From the NCBI GenBank assembly GCA_943326025.2, contig CALPRR020000055.1, positions 1 through 12,959 on the forward strand: a stretch of 12,959 nt of DNA, in the 5' to 3' direction. The stretch is from Candidatus Kuenenia stuttgartensis. GTDB lineage: Bacteria > Bacteroidota > Bacteroidia > Flavobacteriales_D > Crocinitomicaceae. Of the stretch, positions 1-6,802 are shown one piece after another. Position numbers and translations under genes: made by a program. The notes beneath the pieces were generated by a model, which saw nothing but the letters and a program-made list of their open reading frames with translations, did no database searches and was not told the DNA's origin. Position 1 is the stretch's first letter. The number at the start of each line of letters is the position of its first letter.

Positions 1-134
1 ATATAAATCTAAAAGGTACAAATACTTTAAGTTTAAAATACTTATATGGTCAAAATATAAATATTTCTAAAAATAAATCTCAACACGTACTTTCGATTAA
101 CTATATATTTGAATGGAAGAAGAAATTTAAATGA
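1..134 (+). CDS. C-terminal fragment of a probable outer-membrane/beta-barrel protein (5' truncated by window edge)
   Basis: An open frame enters from the left edge (first whole codon at base 3) and ends at TGA 132-134, giving 43 residues. The fragment alternates polar and hydrophobic residues (TLSLKYLYGQ, then HVLSINYIFEW), as in amphipathic transmembrane beta-strands, and ends in a basic tail, KKKFK. Bacteroidota outer-membrane barrels often end in a strand of this sort. Because only the tail is visible, the family and function cannot be named. The next gene to the right is convergent (stop at 386), so this is the last gene of its transcript. It could instead be the end of another beta-rich envelope protein. 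That it is coding is supported by the uninterrupted frame and the strand-like pattern, but the stretch is short. Confidence 0.55.
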   Translation, partial: INLKGTNTLSLKYLYGQNINISKNKSQHVLSINYIFEWKKKFK

Positions 135-189
135 ATAGCCAACCATTTGAAAATTAATACGTCTATGTAATAGACTGACTCAATAACGA

Positions 190-219
190 TTGTTCAGTTT
201 TGGTTTAACTTTATATTGC
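190..219 (+). promoter_or_regulatory. Possible Bacteroidota-type promoter for the structured RNA at 224-298
   Basis: TTG at 190-192 is followed after 19 bases by TATATTGC at 212-219. This partly matches the Bacteroidota arrangement TTG-N19-21-TAnnTTTG: the -33 TTG and the spacing fit, but the last two bases of the -7 box do not. Transcription would start near 224-226, which is exactly where the 5' arm of the long hairpin begins. That coincidence is the main support. Confidence 0.33.
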
Positions 220-223
220 TGAT

Positions 224-298
224 ACCTGAAAAGAGTTCAAAATTCTCTTAAATAAAACAATGTCACGACTGTTTTATAGAGCTCTTTTCAGGTTTTTT
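224..298 (+). ncRNA. Candidate small structured RNA (about 75 nt) ending in an intrinsic terminator
   Basis: Bases 224-238 pair with 279-293 over 15 positions with a single G-U (t236 with g282). A run of six T (293-298) follows, so the distal end has intrinsic-terminator form. Inside this closing stem, 252-259 pairs perfectly with 270-277 (8 bp) around a 10-base loop. The two stems are separated by 13 unpaired bases on the left (239-251) and one on the right (278). A single-purpose terminator rarely has this bipartite, strongly asymmetric form. A long rod with an internal bubble recalls 6S-type RNAs, but at about 75 nt this is shorter than typical 6S, and I cannot confirm family membership. 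The alternative is an elaborate terminator for the gene ending at 134. The minus strand shows no T-run after the stem, so the signal is directional. The rest of the gap 135-385 holds only a short hairpin (161-175) and the minus-strand terminator. Confidence 0.45.
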
Positions 299-310
299 AT
301 TTATATAAAT

Positions 311-336
311 AAAAAATGCTGAATAAATCCAGCATT
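311..336 (-). terminator. Intrinsic terminator of the PurF-like gene
   Basis: On the minus strand, 336-330 and 321-315 form a perfect 7-bp stem (AATGCTG/CAGCATT) around an 8-base loop. It is followed by TTTT (complement of 314-311) and then a further T-rich stretch. It lies about 50 bases past the stop codon of the PurF-like gene, in the right orientation. The stem has only three G-C pairs. Confidence 0.6.
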
Positions 337-385
337 AATTAATTTTCAAAAAAAATATAGGGTTTAAAATCTAACTTCCAGAATC

Positions 386-2287
386 TTAATAAGCTCTTTC
401 ATTTTTACCTTCTACCCAGTTCATGAAAGCTTTATTTACTACTTTATTTCCTCCAGGTGTTGGATAATTACCTGTGAAATACCAATCGCCAAGATTATCA
501 GGACAAGAAAGATGAAGATTTTCAACCGTTTGATATATAATTTCTACTTTTGCATTGATGTTTTTTGGTGTCAATAATTCTGAAATTTTAACTGAAATTT
601 CTTCTGGAGTAAACGCATCGTAAATTTCTTTAACGTAATTCTGTATTTGTTCTTTCGGTAAATGAACTTGTTCTTTACATTTATTGTAAACATCTTTAAT
701 TACTTGATCTTTTCCATTGTCTTTTAACAATTGAATTGCAGCTTCAAAAGCAATAAAATCTCCCATTTTTGCCATATCAATCCCATAACAATCTGGAAAT
801 CTAATTTGTGGAGCAGATGAAACTACTACAATTTTCTTTGGATCTAAACGATCTAAAATTCTTAAGATACTTTGTTTTAGAGTTGTACCTCGAACAATAC
901 TATCGTCGATAACTACTAAATTATCTTTCCCCCTGTTTACACTTCCGTATGTAATATCATAAACATGAGCTACTAAATCATCACGAGAATCATCTTGAGT
1001 TATAAATGTTCTTAATTTAGCATCTTTAATTGCAATTTTCTCAATACGTGCTCGTTGGTAGATGATTTTCTGTAAGTCTTCAGTAGAAGGATTTGCACCT
1101 AAATTTAATATTGCTTTGAATTTTTTATCATTTAAATGATCTTCTAAACCTTTAATTAATCCATAAAAAGATACTTCAGCCGTATTTGGAATAAATGAGA
1201 ATACAGAATTATCTAAATCAAAATTTATGGATTCCAAAACTTGAGGTACTACTGCAGCTCCTAATTTCTTGCGTTCATCGTAAATTTCAATATCGTTTCC
1301 TCTTGAGAAATAGATTCGCTCAAACGAACAAGCTTTTTTCTCCAAAGGTTCATTAATCAGCTTTTCTGAAACAGAACCGTCTTTTTTAATAATTAATGCA
1401 TGCCCAGGTTGAATTTCTTTTATGCTTTCTGCTTTTAAATTGAATGCTGTTTGTATAACAGGCCTTTCAGAAGCAACAACACATACTTCATCATTTTCAA
1501 ACCAATAAGCTGGTCTAATTCCAGCTGGATCTCTCATGACGAAAGCATCTCCATGACCAAATAAACCAGCCATTGCATAACCTCCATCCCAAACGTCTGA
1601 TGCTCTTTTTAATATTTTTTCAATATTTAAATTTTGAGCTATGTAATCATAAATTTCTTTTTTAGAAAGTCCTTTTTCCTCTAATTCATTATGAATCGAA
1701 TCATTTTCTATATCTAAGAAATGACCTATTTTTTCTAAAACAGTAACTGTATCTGATTTTTCTTTTGGATGTTGACCAATTTCAACTAAAACATCAAACA
1801 GTTCATCAACATTTGTCAAATTAAAATTACCTGCAACTACCAAGTTACGCGTAATCCAGTTGTTTTGTCTTAGAAAAGGATGACAACTTTCAATTGAATT
1901 TCTACCGAAAGTTCCATAACGTAAATGTCCTAAAAATAATTCACCTGTAAAACCAGCATTCTTTTTTAAGTAATCAACATCTTTTAATAACTCTGGATTT
2001 TCTTCTTCAATTTGATGAAAACGTTCGTTAATATGATCAAAAATATCTTGAATTGGCTTACTATCGATCGATCGTTGACGAGAGATATATCTTTCCCCTG
2101 GCTGCATATCAAATTTGATATTTGCAACACCTGCACCATCTTGACCACGATTATGTTGCTTTTCCATTAATAAATGGAGTTTTTGCAATCCGTAAAACGC
2201 TGTACCGTATTTATCTAGGTAAAACTGTAAAGGTTTTTTTAATCTTAAAAGTGCTATTCCACACTCGTGTTGTATTGCGTCGCTCAT
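386..2287 (-). CDS. PurF-like amidophosphoribosyltransferase, long divergent Bacteroidota form (class II glutamine amidotransferase + PRTase)
   Basis: Canonical PurF transfers glutamine amide nitrogen to PRPP, the first step of de novo purine synthesis. The 633-residue product has both PurF halves. The Ntn glutaminase domain begins with Cys9-Gly-Ile, so an eight-residue propeptide would be removed to expose the nucleophile. It also has HNRGQDGAGV (45-54), GHLRYGTFG (120-128) and RDPAGIRPAYW (252-262). The phosphoribosyltransferase half has the PRPP loop VVIDDSIVRGTT (458-469) and YGID (501-504). It is over 100 residues longer than the usual 470-510, with insertions and an extended C-terminus ending CPDNLGDWYFTGNYPTPGG. 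The oxyanion-hole Asn-Gly of class II amidotransferases reads Asn154-Phe155 within GNFNLTN, and the usual conserved stretch just before the PRPP loop is altered. Arg123 and Asp179, the likely glutamine-binding pair, are kept. It may be the genome's PurF or a paralogue beside a standard PurF, so no symbol is given. The start ATG has no clear Shine-Dalgarno. Confidence 0.85.
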   Translation of the reverse strand: MSDAIQHECGIALLRLKKPLQFYLDKYGTAFYGLQKLHLLMEKQHNRGQDGAGVANIKFDMQPGERYISRQRSIDSKPIQDIFDHINERFHQIEEENPELLKDVDYLKKNAGFTGELFLGHLRYGTFGRNSIESCHPFLRQNNWITRNLVVAGNFNLTNVDELFDVLVEIGQHPKEKSDTVTVLEKIGHFLDIENDSIHNELEEKGLSKKEIYDYIAQNLNIEKILKRASDVWDGGYAMAGLFGHGDAFVMRDPAGIRPAYWFENDEVCVVASERPVIQTAFNLKAESIKEIQPGHALIIKKDGSVSEKLINEPLEKKACSFERIYFSRGNDIEIYDERKKLGAAVVPQVLESINFDLDNSVFSFIPNTAEVSFYGLIKGLEDHLNDKKFKAILNLGANPSTEDLQKIIYQRARIEKIAIKDAKLRTFITQDDSRDDLVAHVYDITYGSVNRGKDNLVVIDDSIVRGTTLKQSILRILDRLDPKKIVVVSSAPQIRFPDCYGIDMAKMGDFIAFEAAIQLLKDNGKDQVIKDVYNKCKEQVHLPKEQIQNYVKEIYDAFTPEEISVKISELLTPKNINAKVEIIYQTVENLHLSCPDNLGDWYFTGNYPTPGGNKVVNKAFMNWVEGKNERAY

Positions 2288-2310
2288 TACTTTTTTGATG
2301 AAATATTGTG

Positions 2311-2318
2311 CAAATTTA
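2311..2318 (-). promoter_or_regulatory. -7 element of the PurF-like gene promoter
   Basis: Read on the minus strand, 2318-2311 is TAAATTTG, an exact match to the Bacteroidota -7 consensus TAnnTTTG. The start site would fall near 2304-2306, giving a leader of about 17 bases before the ATG at 2287. No good TTG lies at the expected -33 distance, so the promoter is only partly supported. Confidence 0.42.
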
Positions 2319-2425
2319 GTGTTTTAAATTAAACCTATTAGCTAAAAATCGTTATAGTTTTTAAACTTTTTAAAATGCAACTTTTCTTCTAAAAATACGT
2401 TAAATTTTAAATCCATAAAGCTCTC

Positions 2426-2444
2426 ATTTAAAATGATTTTAAAT
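2426..2444. promoter_or_regulatory. Perfect AT-only inverted repeat upstream of the type IX-secreted protein gene
   Basis: Nine-base arms 2426-2434 and 2436-2444 are exact reverse complements around a single central G. The repeat lies in the divergent gap 2288-2465, ends two bases before a near-match -7 box (2446) and covers the -33 zone of the rightward promoter. It could be an operator. In DNA this AT-rich a chance palindrome is a real possibility. Confidence 0.25.
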
Positions 2445-2445
2445 A

Positions 2446-2461
2446 TTATTTTGTAGATTTG
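2446..2461 (+). promoter_or_regulatory. Overlapping -7 elements of the type IX-secreted protein gene
   Basis: TAGATTTG (2454-2461) matches TAnnTTTG exactly. The adjoining TTATTTTG (2446-2453) matches with one change. The exact box ends only four bases before the ATG at 2466, so transcription from it would begin at or inside the start codon. The upstream box would leave a leader of a few bases. Neither has an obvious -33 TTG at the usual spacing. Confidence 0.35.
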
Positions 2462-2465
2462 AAAT

Positions 2466-5400
2466 ATGCGATTATTTCTTAGTCTTGCTCTAATTATACT
2501 CTCTTGTTCTGTAAATTCTCAACAGGATGGTATATGGATGCATCCAAACGAAGGCCAATGGGATAAAGAAATTTTATATAAAGTTGATCTTACGATGGGT
2601 GAAATGCTCTTTACAAAAGAAGGTTTCACTTATGTATTAAACAATTTCAATGATAAAAAATCGCATGAAAATCATTCAAAATTAACAGATGATGGAACAA
2701 TTAATTTTCAAATCATTAAATCTACTTTCATAGGTTCATCATGGAAAGGAGAGAAAAGAATTTCAAAACCTTCTAGTTTTTATAGAAATTATTTCAAAGG
2801 AAATGATCCTTTAAAATGGAAATCAAACATTTACAGTTATAAAACTGTTGAATTCGAAAACTTTTATCCTAAAATTAACTTATCAATTGAAGGTAAAAAT
2901 TCAAATTTGAAATACAGTTTTAATGTTTCACCACATATTGATCCATCTATCATTCAATACAAAATAGAAGGGTCAGACAAATATTACATTTCAGATAATG
3001 GTGATTTACATATAAAAAATCGTTTCGGAGAAATTATAGAACAAAAACCTATTGCCTGGAATTTTATTAATGGTGAAAAGAAATTTGTAAACGTAAAATT
3101 CAAATTAAACAATGGAATAATATCATTTGAATTTCCTGAAAGTTACAATAAAAATGAAATTTTAATAATTGACCCAACCTTAACATTTTCAACATTTACA
3201 GGTGCTTCTATGGATAATTGGGGAATGACAGCAACTCCTGATTTAAATGGGAATTTATATGCTGGAGGTATTGTTTTCACGGGAACGGGAAGTTATCCTA
3301 CTACAACTGGGGCTTTTGATATCACTTACAATGGTGGTACAAGTTTTAATTACATATTAAATGGTATTTCATATTTAACACCTGGATTTGATGTTGCTAT
3401 TTCAAAATTCAATAGCAGTGGAACAAACTTAATTTATTCTACCTATCTTGGAGGTGATGGAAATGAAGCTCCACACAGTCTAGTTACAGATGTTAATGGT
3501 GATTTATATGTTTTAGGTGTTACTAGTTCTTCAAATTTCCCGGTTCTATTAAATGCTTTTGACAATTCATTCAATGGTGGTCCTTATATTGCCGAAAATG
3601 AATTGGGCTATAATTCAGGTGCTGATTTGTATGTAACTCACTTTAATTCATCTGGTACTGCAATAGTTGGGGCTACTTATATTGGCGGCACAGGAACAGA
3701 TGGGATTAACGTTGGAGATTTAAATTATAATTATGGTGATCCATTTAGAGGTGAAATTATTGTTGATAATTTAGGTTTTGTATATATATCTAGTACAACT
3801 CAATCCATTGATTTCCCTACTGTCAATGCAGCCCAAAATTCTTTACAAGGGGCACAAGATGCAATTTTACTTAAAATAAATAGCTCACTTAGCAATATTT
3901 CATGGTCAAGTTATTTTGGGGGTTCAGGAAATGAATCAGGAAATTCTGTTCAGATTTCAAATGATGGTAAAGTATTTATGGCTGGTGGTTCAAATTCAAA
4001 TACTTTACCTTTTTCAATCGGAGAAGATTTAACTTTTAATGGCGGCGTCTCAGATGGATATGTCACTAAGTTCAATGCTGGATCAGGTATAATTGAAACA
4101 GGAACATTTATGGGATTGAATGAGTATGATCAAGCCTATTTTGTTCAATTGGATTTAAATAACGATGTATATATCTACGGACAAACAGAAAGTAATTGGC
4201 CTATAACTTCAGGTTTATATGGAACCCCTAATTCTGGTCAATTTATTCGAAAATATGATTCAAATTTAACTTCAATAATTTGGACAACAATGATAGGTGC
4301 AGGCACTGGACATGTTGAAATATCGCCTACAGCATTTTTAGTTTCTAACTGTTATGACATTTACATAACCGGATGGGGTGGACAAATTAACTCGGATTAT
4401 AGTAACCAAGCAAGATATAGTACAACTAATGGATTTCAAGTTACATCAGATGCTTTTCAATCTTCAACGAATGGAAATAATTTTTACATTGCACTTTTAG
4501 GTGCAAATGCTTCTTCATTAAAATATGCAACTTTCATGGGTGGTGTTAATTCCAGTTTTAATCATGTGGATGGAGGTACCAGCAGATTTGATAAGAATGG
4601 GAAAATCTACCATGCCGTTTGTGCTGCATGTGGAGCTCAAATTCAAGGATTTACAACTACACCTGGTGTATATTCACCAACAAATAATAGTTCAAATTGT
4701 AACTTAGCAGCATTTAAGTTTGAATTAAATACAATAGAACCTATTGTAAGTGCACCACAAACATACATTTGCATCCCACAACCAGCTGTTTTCAATAATA
4801 ACAGTCAAAATGGAAATGCATATTTATGGAATTTTGGAGATGGTACAACTTCAACAGCTACAAATCCATCTCATGTTTACAATTCAGCAGGTGTATACGA
4901 TGTAACATTGGTCGTTTCAGATACAGCTGGATGTTTTGCAGCTGACTCGGTTACTTTTCAAGTAGATATTGGCGATTTTCAAGGAGGAGCAGTTCAACCT
5001 ACAACACCAGTTTGTAAAGGAGCTGGATATCAACTAGAAGCTTTTGGTGGCGCAAATTATTCTTGGTCTCCAACTGCTTTTTTAGATAATCCTTTAAGTG
5101 CTACACCAATTGCTACTATTGATCAAACTACTAATTTTGATGTTATAGTAACTGATAGTTGTGGTAGTGATACGATTAAAATAACATTAGAAGTATTTTC
5201 AACATACCCTACTGTAACTAATGATACATCTATTTGCATTGGTAATAACGTTCAAATTGGTGTTTTTGGTGCAACATCTCAAAATTGGTCTCCTAGTAAC
5301 ACACTATCAAATAATACTTCCACAAATCCAATTGCAACTCCTCAAAATTCAACTTTGTACTATGTTCAAGGAATTACAGTAGATAATTGTAATTACATCG

Positions 5401-6383
5401 ATTCAGTTTTAGTAAACGTATTTTATAATCCACCTATTCCCTTAATCCCTGATACTGTTAAATTATGCAAAGATGATACTGTTTTGGTAATTGTAAGTGG
5501 TGCTGATAATTATTTATGGTCACCAAATTCATCTATTAATACACTAGTCGGTGATTCAGTTTTAATTTCAACGAATACAAATCAATATTATTACTGTGAT
5601 TTTACAAATGCGTGTGGAACTCTAACAGATAGCGTTTATTTAAAAATACAAATCCCAATAATAACTGCCGGTAATGATACAACTATTTGCCCAGGTACTG
5701 GTGCAAACCTATGGGCAAGTGGAGGAGAGTTCTTTAGCTGGAAACCTATTGGTTCAATTAACAATCCTAATTCAAATACGACAACAGTATATCCTAGTTC
5801 AAATACGACGTATTATGTTTTGGGCACTGATAAATTTGGATGCACTGATACTGCATTTGTTCAAGTTAATTTATTTCCTCCTATCGATTTTCAAGCGTGT
5901 GCAGATATTTATGCATTTATGGGTAATATCGTTGAATTAACTGCAAATTCAAATGTAATAGGAAATTACGTTTGGTCACCTAATAATTATTTAAGTTGTG
6001 AAAATTGTCAAACGACATTTGCTAATCCTGATCAAAATTTCACCTATACCGTTTCATTTACTGATCAAAATGGATGTACAATTAAAGACGATGTTTCAAT
6101 ATTTTATGAAGGAATAATATTTGTCCCAAACACTTTTTCACCAGACGGAAATAGTTTTAATAATGTTTTTAAAGCAATTGGTGGTAATATTACCGAGTTC
6201 AAAATGCTAATTTTTAATCGTTGGGGAGAAATAGTATTTACATCCAACTCCTTAGAAGATTCCTGGGATGGTACATATAATAATTTAGAATGTCAAATAG
6301 GTACTTATACTTGGAAGATTACCTATACAGACATTAATAATTATCAAAAAGAAATAGTTGGACACATCAATATTGTTAAATAA
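2466..6383 (+). CDS. Large secreted surface protein with beta-propeller (SBBP-type) repeats, PKD domain, Ig-like modules and a type IX secretion/gliding-motility C-terminal domain
   Basis: The 1305-residue product starts with a signal peptide (hydrophobic 3-13, likely cleavage after VNS at 18). Residues about 22-235 form the N-terminal beta domain common in this family (HPNEGQWDKEILYKV, then a DPTLTFSTFTG junction). Residues about 236-755 contain propeller-like repeats resembling SBBP, such as NLIYSTYLGGDGNE (321-334), WSSYFGGSGNE (480-490) and YATFMGGVNSS (687-697). A PKD domain follows at about 770-835 (YLWNFGDGTT at 787-796). Five Cys-bearing Ig-like modules span about 840-1213. The C-terminus (1218-1305) is a gliding-motility-associated type B sorting domain: VPNTFSPDGNSFNNVF, IFNRWGEIVF, WDGTYNN, GTYTWKITY. 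In known cases this domain directs export by the type IX system and attachment to or release from the surface. A role in adhesion is inference; no catalytic domain was seen. Cys14 follows ILS, so a lipoprotein start is a weak alternative. The gene stands alone on its strand. Confidence 0.93.
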   Translation: MRLFLSLALIILSCSVNSQQDGIWMHPNEGQWDKEILYKVDLTMGEMLFTKEGFTYVLNNFNDKKSHENHSKLTDDGTINFQIIKSTFIGSSWKGEKRISKPSSFYRNYFKGNDPLKWKSNIYSYKTVEFENFYPKINLSIEGKNSNLKYSFNVSPHIDPSIIQYKIEGSDKYYISDNGDLHIKNRFGEIIEQKPIAWNFINGEKKFVNVKFKLNNGIISFEFPESYNKNEILIIDPTLTFSTFTGASMDNWGMTATPDLNGNLYAGGIVFTGTGSYPTTTGAFDITYNGGTSFNYILNGISYLTPGFDVAISKFNSSGTNLIYSTYLGGDGNEAPHSLVTDVNGDLYVLGVTSSSNFPVLLNAFDNSFNGGPYIAENELGYNSGADLYVTHFNSSGTAIVGATYIGGTGTDGINVGDLNYNYGDPFRGEIIVDNLGFVYISSTTQSIDFPTVNAAQNSLQGAQDAILLKINSSLSNISWSSYFGGSGNESGNSVQISNDGKVFMAGGSNSNTLPFSIGEDLTFNGGVSDGYVTKFNAGSGIIETGTFMGLNEYDQAYFVQLDLNNDVYIYGQTESNWPITSGLYGTPNSGQFIRKYDSNLTSIIWTTMIGAGTGHVEISPTAFLVSNCYDIYITGWGGQINSDYSNQARYSTTNGFQVTSDAFQSSTNGNNFYIALLGANASSLKYATFMGGVNSSFNHVDGGTSRFDKNGKIYHAVCAACGAQIQGFTTTPGVYSPTNNSSNCNLAAFKFELNTIEPIVSAPQTYICIPQPAVFNNNSQNGNAYLWNFGDGTTSTATNPSHVYNSAGVYDVTLVVSDTAGCFAADSVTFQVDIGDFQGGAVQPTTPVCKGAGYQLEAFGGANYSWSPTAFLDNPLSATPIATIDQTTNFDVIVTDSCGSDTIKITLEVFSTYPTVTNDTSICIGNNVQIGVFGATSQNWSPSNTLSNNTSTNPIATPQNSTLYYVQGITVDNCNYIDSVLVNVFYNPPIPLIPDTVKLCKDDTVLVIVSGADNYLWSPNSSINTLVGDSVLISTNTNQYYYCDFTNACGTLTDSVYLKIQIPIITAGNDTTICPGTGANLWASGGEFFSWKPIGSINNPNSNTTTVYPSSNTTYYVLGTDKFGCTDTAFVQVNLFPPIDFQACADIYAFMGNIVELTANSNVIGNYVWSPNNYLSCENCQTTFANPDQNFTYTVSFTDQNGCTIKDDVSIFYEGIIFVPNTFSPDGNSFNNVFKAIGGNITEFKMLIFNRWGEIVFTSNSLEDSWDGTYNNLECQIGTYTWKITYTDINNYQKEIVGHINIVK
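4983..6104 (+). repeat. Array of five diverged Ig-like modules, about 70 residues each, inside the type IX-secreted protein
   Basis: Protein residues about 840-1213 contain five copies of one pattern: a Cys near the start, a hydrophobic strand, an aromatic followed by WSP, a short loop, a strand ending in Tyr/Phe, and usually a second Cys after Asp. The WSP tags are YSWSPTAFL (865), QNWSPSNTL (939), YLWSPNSSI (1017), FSWKPIGSI (1090, altered to WKP) and YVWSPNNYL (1168). The copies are diverged at DNA level. A short DNA duplication (5766-5782 and 5793-5809, one mismatch) lies inside the fourth module. Confidence 0.8.
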
Positions 6384-6404
6384 AATCGATTGTTATATAA
6401 TAAC

Positions 6405-6435
6405 TTGCCACTTACATCTCTTATTCTTAATTTTA
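6405..6435 (+). promoter_or_regulatory. Possible promoter of the rhodanese-histidine kinase operon
   Basis: TTG (6405-6407), then 20 bases, then TAATTTTA (6428-6435), which matches the -7 consensus TAnnTTTG except at the last base. Spacing is right for a Bacteroidota promoter. The start would be near 6441, leaving a leader of about 35 bases to the ATG at 6476. Confidence 0.3.
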
Positions 6436-6475
6436 ACACATTAAAATAAAGTTTAATTTCTTTAAAATTAAAATC

Positions 6476-6793
6476 ATGAACACTATTACAGTTAACGAAT
6501 TAAAGTCATTAATAGACATCAACGAAGATTTTCAATTGATCGATGTAAGAGAAGAATATGAATATGAAAATGCTAATATCAATGCTTTACATATTCCATT
6601 AGGTGAAATTCCAGTTAGACATGAAGAAATTTTAAAAGACAAAAAAGTTATCGTTCATTGCCGTTCTGGAGTTAGAAGTGCAAATGCTATTGCTTTTTTA
6701 GAACAAAGTTACGGTTATACTAATTTATATAATTTAGACGGTGGTATTTTAGCATGGGCTAGAGAAATAGATTCTACCTTAGAAGTTCAGTAA
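6476..6793 (+). CDS. Single-domain rhodanese (sulfurtransferase-type) protein
   Basis: The 105-residue protein is one rhodanese domain, the usual length for GlpE/PspE-type proteins. It shows LIDVREEYEYENANI (21-35), the substrate-side DVR motif, and the active-site loop HCRSGVRS (61-68), in which Cys62 would carry the persulfide. The closing signature LYNLDGGILAWA (84-95) is also present. No signal peptide or membrane segment is visible, so it should be cytoplasmic. Rhodaneses of this kind move sulfane sulfur between thiosulfate, persulfides or protein thiols; the actual donor and acceptor cannot be read from sequence. The stop codon is nine bases before the ATG of the downstream histidine kinase, implying co-transcription and possible translational coupling. 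The upstream gene ends 92 bases away with no convincing terminator between, but a promoter candidate lies in the gap. Confidence 0.93.
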   Translation: MNTITVNELKSLIDINEDFQLIDVREEYEYENANINALHIPLGEIPVRHEEILKDKKVIVHCRSGVRSANAIAFLEQSYGYTNLYNLDGGILAWAREIDSTLEVQ

Positions 6794-6802
6794 TAACTTC
6801 TC

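Noticed and set aside
161..175. 5-bp hairpin gtcta/tagac 27 bases after the truncated left-edge gene
   Set aside because: It is short and not followed by a T-run, so it cannot be supported as a terminator or RNA element on its own.
224..293. Long hairpin as a bidirectional terminator serving the PurF-like gene
   Set aside because: The minus strand lacks a T-run after the stem. A separate minus-strand terminator lies closer to that gene at 311-336.
4525..5940. Two internal plus-strand frames (4525-4707 and 5674-5940) within the type IX-secreted protein gene
   Set aside because: They are out-of-frame readings of a well-supported gene, with low-complexity translations and no start signals.
6391..6404. 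AT palindrome gttat-ata-ataac after the type IX-secreted protein gene
   Set aside because: It is a 5-bp stem with one G-C pair, a three-base loop and no T-run, too weak to call a terminator.
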